NCBI GenBank assembly: GCA_963662155.1
Contig: OY759272.1
Coordinates: 46,391,946 to 46,455,945, forward strand
From: Lamellibrachia columna
Lineage: Eukaryota; Annelida; Polychaeta; Sabellida; Siboglinidae
Length of the DNA: 64,000 nucleotides
Direction: 5' to 3'
The notes below the pieces were generated by a model that saw only the letters and a program-made list of their open reading frames with translations, was not told the DNA's origin and searched no databases. This document shows, piece after piece, positions 17,455-30,160 of this stretch; the first letter of the stretch is position 1, and every line of letters begins with the position of its first letter. A program made the translations under genes and the position numbers.

Positions 17455-17985
17455 TGGCGTTACATTCCACAGAAGTCGAATTGATGTAGAATGAACTAGT
17501 CAGCCATCGGATGATGTGTAAAGTGATTTGTTTTTTTATGGAATGGCATTGCGCTAAAAAAGATAATACCTTTACTTATCAAGAGTACAGCACCAAATGT
17601 TCATCTATTTGTAAGCTGTCCTTGTGTGATGAACATTTTATTAAGTTTAATAGCACAACACAACATGAAAACAGCATGAAATATAGAACTGCTATCTTTT
17701 CAGTGCAATAAATGTATTTTGAAGTAACAATTTAATATTATATCATTATCATACATAGGCTAGATTATAAATGGAGGTAGGTCTACGTAACATTTCCAGT
17801 GGTGGCATAGTGGAAATGTGTTTTCACAACTTGACTAGGTCACATATGTCATAATACCTTCACAAATTCGTAATCAGCAATTGAAAGTGGGTAATCTAGG
17901 TAAACCCTATGACACGTACGTGAATGTCACTGCAATGCCTAGCGCAAAACAAGAAGATAATGAATTTAGATGTCATATGAAACGA
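17455..17985. other. No gene seen
   Basis: Short frames (17511-17711 and the start of the one at 17881) have no recognisable content. The protein-like signal begins only at about 17988 with CR1 ORF1. Confidence 0.4.
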
Positions 17986-17987
17986 TG

Positions 17988-19170
17988 GCGATGGGTGGAC
18001 TTCGTCAAGTCCGGATGTGAGAAGTCCTGGGCTGAGGTTCAGGCGGATAGTTTTAGTTTTGAGTGTAGGGGATGTACGAGGATGAAGGAACTTGAAGTGG
18101 AGTTAGAACAACTGAGGCTGCTCGTTGTGGCAGCGGTGGGAAGGGAGCAGGTGGTTTGTGCCAGTGGTTCTGGTGAGGGGACAGTGGATAAAGTGGGGGA
18201 AGATGACGAGAGAGATGCTAGGGTGAACTCACCTCAGCCTGGGAGGAGGTTGAGATGAGGTAAGGCAACAGGACGGAAGGAGACGGGACATAGGGAGACA
18301 GGACGAAAGGAGACGAGAAGGAAAGAAATGGGAGGGAAGACAAATGGATCGAAGGAAAGGGGAGTGGGGGAGACAGTAGCGAAGGAGTCGGGGGGGGGGG
18401 GGAAGGAGAAGATAGTTAAGGCGGTGGGAGTGAGGGAGACGGGAGGGAAGGCGACAGGAGCACAAGTTAGCCAGGAGACGGGAGGGATTGGCGAAATGTT
18501 GATGCGTGAGAGAGAGTCTGATAGCAGTCTGCCACCAAGTGACAATGCTGCAGGACAGATTGTGATGGAGGGGATCCATCGGAAGAGCTATTCCGAGGCA
18601 GTGATAGAGGGGGTGAGAAAGAGAGCGAGGGTGTTTGTGGGGGACTCAATAGTTAGGAAGACCGACAGAGTCTTAAACAAGGGAGAGGACGTTGTAGTTT
18701 GCTTGCATAGGGCCAAAATAGAGGCAATAACTGAGAGGGTAGAAAACATTGTGGGTTTGGGCAAGGGTGGATCTGTTTTAGTACACGTAGGGACAAATAA
18801 CGTAGAGAGGGAGGGTACAACTGCCATGGTTAGGAAATATAGGAATTTGGTCAGAACACTAAAGCAGACGCGGGTTGAGCAGGTAATACTGTCAGGGATT
18901 CTACCAGTAATAGGAAGGAGGGTTCATAGATATCGAAATTGCCGGGGGGTGGCAATTAACATGCTAGTCGAGAAGCTATGTAGGGAAGAGGAAGTGGGTT
19001 TTGTGGATTTGTGGGGAAGTTTTGTTGGAAGGGCTGATATGTACATGAAGGACGGGCTGCAACTAAGTGGAAAGGGGGCAGCAGTATTTGCAGATGGACT
19101 AGCAGCAGCAGTAGACAGTGGCATGGGTAGCATAACGAATATTTTTGGTAGTCAACACTATTTAAACTAG
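17988..19170 (+). pseudogene. CR1 ORF1: zinc-finger remnant, coiled coil, basic Gly-rich repeats, esterase-like domain
   Basis: Begins inside the Cys-rich region (SGCEKSWAE, then FECRGC), followed by a short Leu/Glu heptad stretch. A low-complexity region of GETGGK-like repeats follows, then an SGNH/esterase-type domain. The latter has VGDSIV (nucleophile Ser) near 18637 and HVGTNN near 18785. DGLQLSGKG near 19050 takes the place of the expected DGLHL, so the catalytic His is Gln. A stop codon at 18256 interrupts it where copy B has Gly. ORF1 proteins of CR1/L2 elements bind nucleic acid; the esterase role is not settled. Confidence 0.8.
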
Positions 19171-19193
19171 AAGCGCAGGGGGGTTACTTAGAA

Positions 19194-21604
19194 ATGCCTC
19201 AAGCAGGACAAGAGGCGACTAGCACAGATAAGCCAATAACAAAATGTCCGAATAACATGTCTGAACCAGGTTATATATACGTGTGTTTAAATGCTAGGAG
19301 TATAGTAAATAAGAAAAACTAATTAAACATTATGGTAGAAGATATTGACCCTCACATAATTGGTACAACCGAATCATGGGCCAACACAGACATTACAGAT
19401 GCTGAATTAGGATTGACAGGATACGTAATGTTTAGGAGAGATCGAATAGGAAGAAGGGGAGGGGGAGTTATTCTATATGTTAAAGAATCTATTCAGGCTT
19501 ACGAAATAAAATTAGAAAGCGAAGCAGATTACGATGAAGCTGTTTGGTGCAAAATAGTTTCAGGAAATACAAAATTAACTTTTGGATTAGTTTACCGAAG
19601 TCCAAATATAAACGAAGAGGATAACACAAAAATACAAAATGCTATAAAGGAAGTTAGTAAAGGGGAATGTATCATAATGGGAGATTTTAACAATGGACAC
19701 ATACAATGGAAATCTCTAGAGAGTACAGGGGGTGATGACCAACAATTTATTTTTTTAATTCAGGAGAGCTTCCTTACTCAGCACGTGCTAGAGCCAACCA
19801 GGGGAGAAAATGTATTATATATAGTTTTATCATCACAAAAAGAATTAGTAGATAATGTAAAAATACATGAACCATTGGGTAACAGTCACCACAATCAAAT
19901 ACATTTTGAAATCAATGTAAAATCAGAAAGTAACAATAAAAAAACGTATAGGAGAAACTTCCACAAAGGTAACTATAAAGATATGAGAAAATACTTAGCA
20001 AAGCTAGATTGGAATAACATGCTGATGAATAAGACCGCAATTGAATGTTGGAATATTCTAAAATATGAAATTGAGAGTATCATCGATAAATTTATTCCCT
20101 TGAAAAAACAAGGAAAAAGGTCTAGAAAGAAACACTTGTCAAAAGACGCTATTAGAAAAATAGTGTTTATGCAAACTATGTGGAGGGTTTGTAGGCGTAC
20201 CAGAAAGGATGAAGACTATGCAAATCACAAAGTGGCACTTAACCTAGCTAAAACTGAAATTATAAAATTTAAAGGAACCTTTCAAAAAAAATTGGCAGCT
20301 AATATAAAAAATGACAGCAAGAGTTTCTATGCTTATGTAAGGAGTAAACAGAACGTTCGAGATAAGGTCGGACCATTGGAAAACAACAGGGGAAACATAA
20401 TTTCAGAGGGGTTTCAAATGGCAGAGGTCCTGAATGAGTATTTCAGCTCAGTATTTACCACAGAAGATATCAGCTCACTTCCAGTTCCATTTACTAAATT
20501 TGAGGGAAATAAATCAGAACATTTAGGACAGTTATTTGTAACTCCTGTAATGATAGCAAACAAAATTAAGAAGATGAAGGATAATAAATCACCTGGAGTT
20601 GATGGGATACCACCAAAACTGCTTAAGGAAATTGTTGAGCAAATTACACACAGAAGACAGAGAGTAATAGTAGACGGTGAGATTTCAAACTGGAAATCGG
20701 TTTTGAGTGGGGTACCACAGGGATCAGTATTAGGCCCTATACTGTTTTTAATATATATAAATGATCTAGAATATAACATATCTAGCAAAGTACTCAAATT
20801 TGCAGATGACACAAAAGTATTCAGAAAGGTTACAAATGATACAGATGAACAAAGTTTACAGGATGATCTAGATAAATTAGTTAAATGGTCAGAAAAATGG
20901 CAAATGTTATTAAATTTTGGGAAGTGCAAATGTATAAACATAGGACATGGAAACATTGACGAAGAATGTAAAATGGGGGATGCTGTACTAGGTAGAACCA
21001 CACAAGAAAAGGACTTAGGAGTAACATTTAGTGCTGACATGAAAGTTTCAGAGCAATGTGGGATTGCTGCTTCAAAAGGAAATCAAATTCTAGGGCTAAT
21101 TAGGAGAACTATCATGTATAAGGAGAAACAGCTAATTGTACCCCTGTACAAAGCAATAGTTAGACCACATTGGAATATTTTATTCAAGCATGGAGGCCGT
21201 ATCGTAAAAAGGACACAGATAAGCTAGAAAGAATACAATGAAGAGCAACCAAAATGATTCCAGAATTGAGAGACCTTAGTTACGAAAGTCGCTTATTACA
21301 ATGTGGTTTGACAACACTAGAGACCAGGAGACTAAGAGGAGACCAAATAGAAGTATTTAAAATAGTGAACGGTTATGAGGATGTTGATAGGAATATGTTC
21401 TTCAAACTTAAAGAAGGCAGTAGAACCAGAGGACACAAAGCAGCATTAGTTAAGGAGCAGTGTAGGTTGGGCATGAGAAAGTACTCTTTCTCACAGAGGG
21501 TGATAAATGAATGGAACAAATTTCCAAATCGTGGTAATGCTAGTAGTGTGAATATGCTTAAAAATAGAATTGACATATATTTGATAAGGGTGGGCTACAC
21601 ATAG
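19194..21604 (+). pseudogene. CR1 ORF2: AP-type endonuclease and reverse transcriptase, internally deleted
   Basis: Starts at ATG 19194 with a stop at 19320-19322 where copy B has Glu. The endonuclease is recognisable (CLNARS, TESWA, GDFN), but the last catalytic motif is NSHHN instead of NSDHN, so an active-site Asp is lost. The RT starts with NKSPGVDGIPPKLL, then jumps from IVEQI (about 20643) to HRRQRVIVDG. The part with motif A, the first catalytic Asp, is therefore deleted. GVPQGSVLGP and KFADDTKVF (motif C) remain. Near 21170-21243 a one-base deletion and a TGA break the frame, after which the C-terminal domain runs on to 21604. Confidence 0.9.
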
Positions 21605-21725
21605 ATGAGAAAATTGTTGGATTCTCGATAAGCCAATGGCTTCCTTGTCCACTTTGCCATCTGGAACTTGTTGTTTGGGATGGCAATCTTGTTAAATCTT
21701 GTTAAATATTTAGCCGTAGCATGGT
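21605..21725 (+). repeat. CR1 3'UTR and terminal repeat
   Basis: Short untranslated tail ending in CTTGTTAAATCTTGTTAAAT. The same tail, with mutations, closes the copies at 45800 (+), 46985 (-) and 49632 (-), so it marks the true 3' end of the family. Confidence 0.75.
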
Positions 21726-21729
21726 GAAT

Positions 21730-23351
21730 GATATAACCAATAGTGTCGCCTAAATAAACCCATTACTACTATATTTTACTTGCGTACATCAAAGCAGAAT
21801 GGGCAGTTAGGATCACTGCCATATTTAATTATGTTGATATTTTAACCGGGTCAGTTGCAAATCATATTTGCATGCGAATTCTACAGATACATCACACCTC
21901 AAACAAGAGTTCAAACTACACATATAAAGTCACGTTTAAAGAAAATAATCTTATAAGAGAAGACCACAGAGCCCTTTATCGATGTGTGCCAATTCTGAGT
22001 GGCATTGCCACCAAGCATTCGTCAATTTTTTTTCTTTTGTCTTCCACCTGTTGAACAATTGGGTTCGTGTTTTTAGGTATGCAGCGTGGTGTGTCTGCCA
22101 TGTTCTGACATATTTGTATGTTTACTTAGCTATTAATATAGTTTACCTTTACTTGCATCTTATAAAGATAATGACATATGTATTTTATTTAATATACGAA
22201 ACAGTTAATACACTCACTCTTCAACAAATGGCTTTAAACAAATTTCCTGCACGTAAATGTTACTTGCGAATTTGCAAGACTTCTATCATTCCTTACAAAA
22301 TGTGTGCATACCTCTTTTCTTTGTTTGTGGTACTTCAACCTCGTTTTCTCTGCTGGTGTCAAACGCTGCTGAAAAATAATTAAGAATAACTATTGTTAAT
22401 GGTGAATCGTTTATTATGTCATAAAGGATTGGAGGCCCATGTTCACATTACTCTGCATAGTTCTAATTTATTTGCAACTGCATACAACAATTATCCATTC
22501 TACCCTATCAAATATACATGTGAGGCATCAGTGAATTTACATAAGTATGTTGGTGGTTCATTGGTCTCTTTCAGTCATGATTCGGTGTGGCCTCTCTTCC
22601 TCGGCGGTGTCTTCGTCACTGCTACTGTTGTTGTCGGCCACAGCTACAACGTATGCTACTAACATTAATGATGATGAAATTGACGTGATCAGTGTGCTTT
22701 AAGGCCTTCCATGTAACTGAACATCTTATAAATACATATATAAATATTCTGAAATTACAACAATACAAATTATAATATTAATATTTACATATCATTTGAA
22801 AGTGTATTTACTAAATTGTGGCTGACTTCATTAGTGACTAAGAATGTTTAATTAACACTAAGATGATGGTCTTAGTAAAAAAACGGTTCCTGGCTGATAA
22901 TTCCTAAAAATGACGTACGTATTCAAGACACACATATCAAAATTAAATATGTATTTATATAATCAAACATTAACTCACAAAGGAATGTCTTAGACATGTA
23001 ATTGTGGTAACTTGGTTAAATAATTACCGGCGTCCATATTTCCGCGCATTCTTTGTCTAAGCTACACATATGTATTCCAGCATAGATCGTGGAAATGCAG
23101 TGGCGGTTTGCGGTGTCCTTCAGAGAAACGCCAGCCAGATTACATGTCTGCCTGAATGCCTTCCTTCCGGAGCAGTGGCTTTTGGACCCTTTTCAAGCAA
23201 AAACATGTTCACGCCCATATACACATATAAACTAGATAGGGCATCCAATTTGCATATATAAATAACAAGTTATTCTGATCACTTTGAACACCCACTTTGA
23301 TTTAAAACTTTAATTTGAAATCGTGAAATTATCGCGATAAGAAAAACAAAT
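21730..23351. other. No gene recognised
   Basis: Mostly AT-rich. Frames at 21982-22383, 22393-22662 and 23070-23261 show no known motif and no duplication elsewhere in the window. Confidence 0.35.
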
Positions 23352-23512
23352 ATGAGCACGAGAAATAGCTACGAGGCGGTAATTTCGGAAATATTGGACG
23401 AGGCGGGTGACAAAAACAACAAGGCGGCCCGCCTCGCTGAACACATTCCAGGGGAACAATGTGCTGGTACTGTTTCAAATGTATCTAAACTCAGTGAAAC
23501 AATACAAGGTTA
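23352..23512 (+). CDS. Possible short coding exon (unknown)
   Basis: ATG at 23352 opens 53 codons of well-mixed, acidic/basic composition (SYEAVISEILDEAGDKNN...), ending in TAG at 23511. A strong donor GTAAGT at 23513 overlaps the stop, so splicing would remove it and leave an open exon. Composition is much less AT-biased than the surroundings. No family is recognised. It lies head-on to a recombinase-like relic on the other strand and could be part of a decayed element instead. Confidence 0.25.
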
Positions 23513-23539
23513 GTAAGTCAATGTTCCTAATGTATTTGG

Positions 23540-24350
23540 TGGGGGGCTTCCGTACATTCTTAATACACCCAAACATCTTACATATATTAAATTAGTTAAA
23601 TAGTTTTTTCTTAAATCACTATTTTGTGTTTCAAACCTCATGTTTCCGTAGCCATTCACCATTATTGGCCTTGCCATTTTGAAAGCTTCATCCGTGAAGG
23701 CTCGTCTCCTCGAATTCCGTTGAAGCGCGTCAGTCGGCATACCACTAGTGACCGTAACAAGAAGTAGTTCTCGCCTTCAAACTTTCTCACTGACGCCAGC
23801 CTATCGATTTCCGTTGTCACATGTGCTTTCAGCGTTGCCACTATCTCCTCCTCTGGCTGTGATGGTGGACGCCGCGCTTTGTCCATGGATTGCGCAACTG
23901 TCTGGTACCGTGCTGTCGCGTGCACTTCGTGCGATCGAAATGTATATATGCGTTGGCAAACTTGTCCAGTTCCTGGCACTTTTCATCTTCCGCCATTTCT
24001 GCATGCAACCCTTTAAGATGTCAGGGTCCTTATGATTACGACATTCAGGTTCAGCTTTAAGCCATACTTGCCCCCTTCTGCCAAGGTGTCGATGGCCTCC
24101 CACCACAAAACTAGATGTCTTCTTGTAAACATGGCTTCTGTCCCCAGGTTGGAACCATCCAGGCCATCGTTAGTCTTGCGTTCGTCCTGCTTGGACTCGT
24201 TGCACCGCCTCAAACAATAATGGCGGTAGCCGACTTGCTGTATAACTTTGTCAGTTACAAAAAGCTGGCCCGCTTCAGTGTTACGAAACTTCTCCAGTAT
24301 GTTGCAGACAAATTTAGCATCATGATGTGTCTCGCATAGCATCTTCACTG
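23540..24350 (-). pseudogene. Degenerate tyrosine-recombinase-like gene fragment (Crypton-like?)
   Basis: Read from 24348 downwards: CETHHDAKFVCNILEKF, then VGYRHYCLRRC, then AIDTLAEGGKYGLKLNLN to 24013. In other frames follow YQTVAQSMDKARRPPSQPEE, LKAHVTTEIDRLA and RSLVVCRLTRFNGIRGDEPS to about 23670. The last segment resembles the box with the first catalytic Arg in a group of animal proteins I associate with Crypton-like tyrosine recombinases. That is from memory of the family, not a search. At least two frameshifts and no C-terminal HxxR...Y part are visible. It could also be a relic of an unrelated multicopy gene. Confidence 0.4.
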
Positions 24351-24359
24351 GGTCAGCTG

Positions 24360-27300
24360 GATTGCACGAGTTTTGGATAATTTTGGTATTATACCTAACT
24401 TTCCTTCATGCCGGATCTCGTCTATAAATTATCCAGAAATATCAAAGATACAAGAAAACACATTACAATACATCAAGGTTGTCATATTTTAAATACGTTT
24501 ATTTAAGCCGAGATGCTGCACCTGGATAAGGATTTGTATTGGCATATTTTTTTTATTTGTTCTGCCCAATTTATACAGTGTGTCTTGCCTATGTTTCTGG
24601 CAGGCAACCTTTCTAAAAAAAGTAGTTGCTGTATGAATTATGGGATTATATCCAATCTACAAATGGAACATTGGAAAGGTAATGATGAATACTTTTATTG
24701 TAATATGTTAACAATAATCGTTGGTAAAATAAAATAATACTACACATTATTCAGGGAAATGTAATTGCTATAAAACTTTGTTTGATATGTATTGAGTTTA
24801 AACAAAGCTATTATAATACAGCAACAACATGTTGAGTAATTTGTTTTAAAAAGTCGCTTTATATATAGTGTATCTCATTGAATAACATTATTATTTGCAT
24901 ATATACAAAAGTAACAGTTTTGCTCCAGGTGTGAACGTCTTGTTTTGAACTGTAAACATAGTACCACTTGTAACCAGTACTTGACGTGTCCTTGTATTTG
25001 ACATCGCTGACAGTTTCCTCAGAGTTGTATTTGCGGAAAACGTGTTTTTTTTATTTCCCTCCCCTGATAACCGCATGACAGTAAATGCAACACCTTACTG
25101 GTCTGGCAATTGCATTTTCCCATTGTTAGGATAACAATACATTAATTGAAAACATAATATGTTGAAATAATAAATCATGTATTGCTAGAGTAATTATACA
25201 GTCAGACTTTATAAAGAGACCGCTCAAGGGATAATCAAAAAGTGGTGTCTTAAAGGGAATGACAGCCCAATCCAACTTAATGTTTCTGTTTTATCAGTAC
25301 TGTTTGCATTACAACTGAATGTCACAAAACATTTTTACATTCGGGCTGAGTAACATTGTGAAATATTAATTAATATATTATAAATAAATGGTTGGCTTGA
25401 TGAAAACAGAACTATACTGCAAGATGTAATATAATGATTTCAAGCACTTTTATTGTACCCAAGCTTGAACTACGACAGGAAAACAACGGGTAACTTACTT
25501 GATAAGAAGTAAATTTTAGCATTTTTTGGGAACGCAAGTTACATAAAAAGTCCCCAACTGATCGACATACACCGGAACAATCGTACAAAACACGCAATGC
25601 AACATGACTTCAGTAAAATTTAAGAACATACAAACATCAATATATGGCTTACATTATGTCTGCATCAGCAGATGCAGATACTTCAGCTGCTGTATCGATA
25701 ATGATGAAACAAAATTATAATAAAAATGGTCTTAACACGACTGTAATCAGATATTCAGTGGAATAATACAACATATTTTTCACTGGTTTGATATAGAAAA
25801 GCACCATGACAAAACATATGTAATTTTGGAGGGTAAATATCAGAATAAGAATGATTCAAGGGATGTATGTGTGTTTGATTTTATATTGTCATGAACAATC
25901 ATAATAATAATTATTCAGGGTATGTACGTATGTGTGTTTGATTTTATTTATGATTATCATGAACTATATATGTTTCATTACACCATCACGAACTGCACAT
26001 GTACATCTCTAAAATAAAGGGCTTGGGAATATTATAAATTAGAACACAAATATGTGTGCCTGTACACCTAGGAATTGAAACGTCTGTAAGTGTAATCGCA
26101 TTTCGAAAATGCTGGCACCACAGGGAATCTAGACATGTTAACAACATTAAAACAGTATTAAGTAACTTATTTGCAATTACAAATTAAACATAAATGAAAG
26201 TAAATTCATCTGACTAAAGATTAACTTTCCATCGAGTGACAGAGACGAATGAATAATTCCGTCGGATTGATTTGGTGTAGGCATATTATCTTAATATAAT
26301 ACACAAAGATAGTTGCTCAAGTAGAGTAGTGATTACTGCAGAAATATTTGTATTATATTATTAAGCTTATTAATTAGATTTGGCAATCAACACTTACACA
26401 GTCGGATTCAGGTGTGTCGCTGGCAAATGGATTGTCATAACCTGAAAAATCTGATTATGACAGATCTGCAAGAACAATTTATATACAATTATTTTTACCA
26501 TTAAACACAAACTGCAGTAACTTGAAAAATGGTAAAAAAAATGCTGGATTCATTCATATGTGCAGATGACATTATCTTTACGATACCTGTAGAAAAAAAT
26601 ACATTCCGCAACTGTAATAGCAAGCCTTTTAAAATGTTGAACCTCCAATATCCCATTGCCCCACTCTAGGCGTAATTAAAAAAAATCAATGAACCATACC
26701 AATGAGCCCGCTAGCACGTCTATAAACTATCAGTCCATACACGCAAAGCTGACAGAGATATGCCTCCACAAACAAACATACGTACATACAGACAGAAATC
26801 AATATATGTTTGATAATTTAGATAACCAGACACATGCTTTCTTAAAAAATAAGCTTCTAAGTGAAATATGAATGGGCAACTGAATATTGTTAAAGGGCTT
26901 TTGCATGCAAGTGACGTAAAAGTAATGGCGGAATAACCCAAACATTGTATTACCATGCCGTGTTCAAACTGCGAAGGCTCATACTTATTTGGGCTAAAAG
27001 GCAGACACTGCTTATACAAGAATCAAAAGATAAATATCGTCGTTGGTATCACCAATCACTGTTTTTGTTCCATTAGCAACATTCGCTGTTGATGGAAGCA
27101 ACATACAAATATCTCAATTTATAATAATTTGTACCGATTTTTATTCTCAAAAACACCAAATCTTGCAAGTATATAATATAGGTAGCATTTAATGTATCCG
27201 GTTCCTCATCTAACTTAGTTTTTAATGACGTCATGGCATTATTTTATATTACATGTATTTTGGTTTTGTGCTACTTATGTCATATTGTAAATTACCATAG

Positions 27301-27735
27301 ATAAATATAATTTACGAATCGGCTTCAGCAAGTTACCAGTGCGCATTTCGCCTGACTAGTTCCATGATATAAGCGCTTTATCCCCGTTCAGTTTACACTG
27401 GATGCATTTGTTTCTATCTATTGGCGGTGTACATAAAGGATCATATCTGCCAATTGCTATTGTATTTTAATATAATTAATGTTACGTTGATAATTACATG
27501 ACACCTTTACCTTTTGATCGTTTGGTAGAAGGCTTGCCATCAACTGAAATAAGAAAGACATTATTCGAGCAGGACACATGGAATGAAAGGAAGGGGAACG
27601 GGTAATGACGAGAACGGATGCCCTCAAGCGTGGCGGGTAGAAGGAGAAAAGAATGAGCACAACTTATAATGACATGGAACGACTATGTGAAAAGAAATTT
27701 GTCAGGAGGGGTGAACAAGAGTAATATATAGGAGG
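24360..27735. other. No gene recognised in 3.4 kb
   Basis: AT-rich intergenic sequence. A short imperfect duplication (GGGTATGTACGTATGTGTGTTTGATTTTA-like) lies at 25860-25950. Open frames up to 100 codons (26720-27019, -; 26689-26871, +) show no motif. Confidence 0.4.
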
Positions 27736-27737
27736 AG

Positions 27738-27975
27738 TGGAAACGGGTGTTGCAGTCAGCAGTATGGGATCAATGACGAGTGAACAAGAGAAAAAGATGG
27801 GGGGAGACGGGTGGTGCAGTCAGCAGTATGGGATCAATGACGGGTGAACAAAAGAAAGAGATGGGGGAGTGGAGACGGGTGGTGCAGTCAGCAGTATGGG
27901 ATCAATGACGGGTGAACAAAAGAAAGAGATGGGGGAGTGGAGACGGGTGGTGCAGTCAGCAGTATGGGATCAATT
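27738..27975. repeat. Minisatellite, 64-68-bp unit, about 3.5 copies
   Basis: Units starting with AGACGGGTGGTGCAGTCAGC at about 27741, 27805, 27873 and 27941. The last two full units are nearly identical. After the last unit an open frame continues (LWKKEIKKIEDNP) to about 28086, so the unit may have grown out of a coding sequence; I do not recognise the protein. Confidence 0.85.
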
Positions 27976-28089
27976 ATGGAAGAAGGAAATAAAAAAAATC
28001 GAAGACAATCCTTTAGAGGTCAAACTCACCATGGACTGTTGGGACAAAGAGCAACAACATATATATAATATATATATATATATATAACA

Positions 28090-29045
28090 CTATATCACTT
28101 CACAGCGGTCATTCGGTCGGAAATTGGGGCAAACATACTTCGGAATTTTTGTTGTTGCTCCATTCCAGTTATAATCTAAATCGTGCAGTAAAATGCAAAC
28201 ATACATAAGTATTTCAGCCTTTCGTGAAAATCGCTAACCAATTGGGAACAAATCTTTGGTGAAGTAGATTGGTGAAGTTGAATCTACGCAGCAAAATGTA
28301 TATGATTTGCTAATAACTAGATTTTTTTTGTCAAAATGACATTGTAGCTTGAACTCCACTTATTTCCATATAATACAATTATTTATCTATGGACATAGAG
28401 CATGTATGCATTTGTTAAACATTATTTCGCTGGAATTGACCATACATAATGCATCATTGACAATAATCTTAACATTTGCTGGCCTCTCTTGAGAGGCAAC
28501 GTCCTTTTCTTTGACATGTTTTGTAGCGTCAGCTCTAATAAATGAAAACAAATTTCCCATGCATATTAGTGTTTTCTGCGCACCAGGATATTACAACTAC
28601 CTGGGTTAATATTATTTGACAGGTCACCATGTAGATTGCTTGCCACAACTTGCCCCTTCTCATTTATCATCAAATTTTTAATTACATTTTTACTTCAGGT
28701 TTCTGAAATATTTGCATAGTCGAGCCGGATTCTTAAAATCGAAAACGGCGCTACATAGCAAGCATGCTACAAACCAATAATGTTCATGTTGTCAAAGTGA
28801 GCATTTTCAAATTAGCTTGTTTAATTAATTAATCAATTAATTACACATGTGTATATACATAAGCACAGTCTTTGGTCTACGCAATCTGATACATGACCTG
28901 GTGGCAACAGTCTGAAGACAAATTGTTTTACTTTTGTTAATCGTGAAATACATAAACTAATTTACTAGTAGTTCTTCTAACTCAACGGTGTTGCATAGTG
29001 CACACTGTTATATAAATGGTCAAATATCCCCAAAAGTGTTTAATG

Positions 29046-29108
<63 letters not shown>

Positions 29109-29270
29109 CATATTTGTCATTATATGTGTTAGTTTTACCAGTACATTGTAAGAGAATCGTTGATAACAGAATCAGCCGTTTAGTAGTAACATTTATCGGG
29201 TCAACATTTACTGCACTGCACACACCAACGGAACCTCGGTAGTGTAGCCGTTTAGGAAAGTCTTAGTGTA
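28090..29270. other. No gene; (AT)n at 29048-29103
   Basis: AT-rich sequence with one AT microsatellite of about 55 bp. Nothing coding recognised. Confidence 0.4.
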
Positions 29271-29274
29271 GCTA

Positions 29275-29755
29275 TTATGCTTGTACAAACACTCAAACCA
29301 GTAACAAAATGTCCGGAAAACATCTCTGAAGCTAGATATACATTCATGTGTTTAAATGAAATGAGCACAGTAAATCAGAAAAAAATACAATTTCAACATT
29401 ATTTTAAAATATGTTGACCCTCGCATAATTCGTATAACCGAATCATGGGCCAACATAGACATGACATATGCTGAATTAGGACTGACACGATACCTAATGT
29501 TTAGGAAAGCTCGAATAGGAAGAACATAATTAGTGGACAATGTAAAAATACAAGAACCATTGGGTAACTGTGATCATAATCAAATACATTTTGACATCAA
29601 TGTACAATCAGAAAGTAAACACAAAAAAGTAGAGGAGAAATTTCTACTAAACCCGACTATAAAGATATGAGGAAATACTTAGCAAAGCTTGATTGGAATA
29701 ATATGCTGAGGAATAAGACCTCAATTGAACGTTGGAACATAATACAATGCATAAA
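29275..29755 (+). pseudogene. CR1-family ORF2 fragment (endonuclease, deleted)
   Basis: Matches the start of ORF2 of copies A/B: AAAATGTCCGGAAAACATCT near 29307, then the CCTCGCATAATTCG and GAATCATGGGCCAACATAGA region. At about 29527 it jumps to the segment homologous to 32305 onward (TTAGTGGACAATGTAAAAAT), skipping about 370 bp, and ends at about 29755. Too mutated to be translated. Confidence 0.8.
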
Positions 29756-29769
29756 TAGAATAAGTATTA

Positions 29770-30160
29770 CTATTGAATATATATTATACACAAACGTATT
29801 GTAGACATATATTAGGAAACAGGTTTTGTTAATTATTAGTCAGAGGGAGTATTTTAGAGTAAGTTAGTTTCGGATTATGTCAGAGAAGTCAGCGAGCGTT
29901 CATAGGGTTGTTTACTATTCGAAAAGTGCGATAGCATAGTGAATAGTCAGTAACATTGGAATATTGGTTAGAATAAGTATTAGTATTATACATATATTGT
30001 TCACCAACTTCTTGCAGACATATACTAAGAAACCGTTTTTGTTAACAGAGGTAGTATTTTTTCCCGGATTCAAACTCAACGAGCGATAAAAGGGAGTTTG
30101 TTTACAGGTCGTGAATTCAACCCGTGCATCGAGCTATCGTTTACATTGGCTAATATATAT
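29770..30160 (+). promoter_or_regulatory. Two tandem leader monomers of CR1 copy B
   Basis: About 200-bp units: ATTAGAATAAGTATTA...CAGACATATA...GTATTTT at 29755-29870 and again at 29960-30065. Both are followed by weaker matches (CGGATT, CGAGCG, TGTTTAC, ACATTGG). Tandem leader units with promoter function are known from other LINEs; promoter activity here is inferred. Confidence 0.45.

Larger units (their letters stand above)
17988..21725 (+). mobile_element. CR1-like LINE, copy A (nearly full length, dead)
   Basis: ORF1 (17988-19170) is followed by ORF2 (19194-21604) and a short 3'UTR ending in two copies of CTTGTTAAAT near 21688-21707. The absence of poly(A) and the tandem 3' terminal repeat are typical of CR1/L2-type LINEs. 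The 5' end is truncated relative to copy B, which has about 60 more codons of zinc-finger region and a leader. Several disabling changes mark it as an old copy. Confidence 0.85.

Noticed and set aside
20414..21040. 208-codon antisense frame in CR1 copy A (also 18229-18579, 30440-31288, 32979-33185 antisense)
   Set aside because: Shadow of LINE coding sequence; low complexity Ser/Pro/Leu reflects reverse reading of purine-rich repeats.
22393..22662. 89-codon frame with a hydrophobic C-terminal stretch
   Set aside because: Single occurrence, no motif, no splice context; likely chance.
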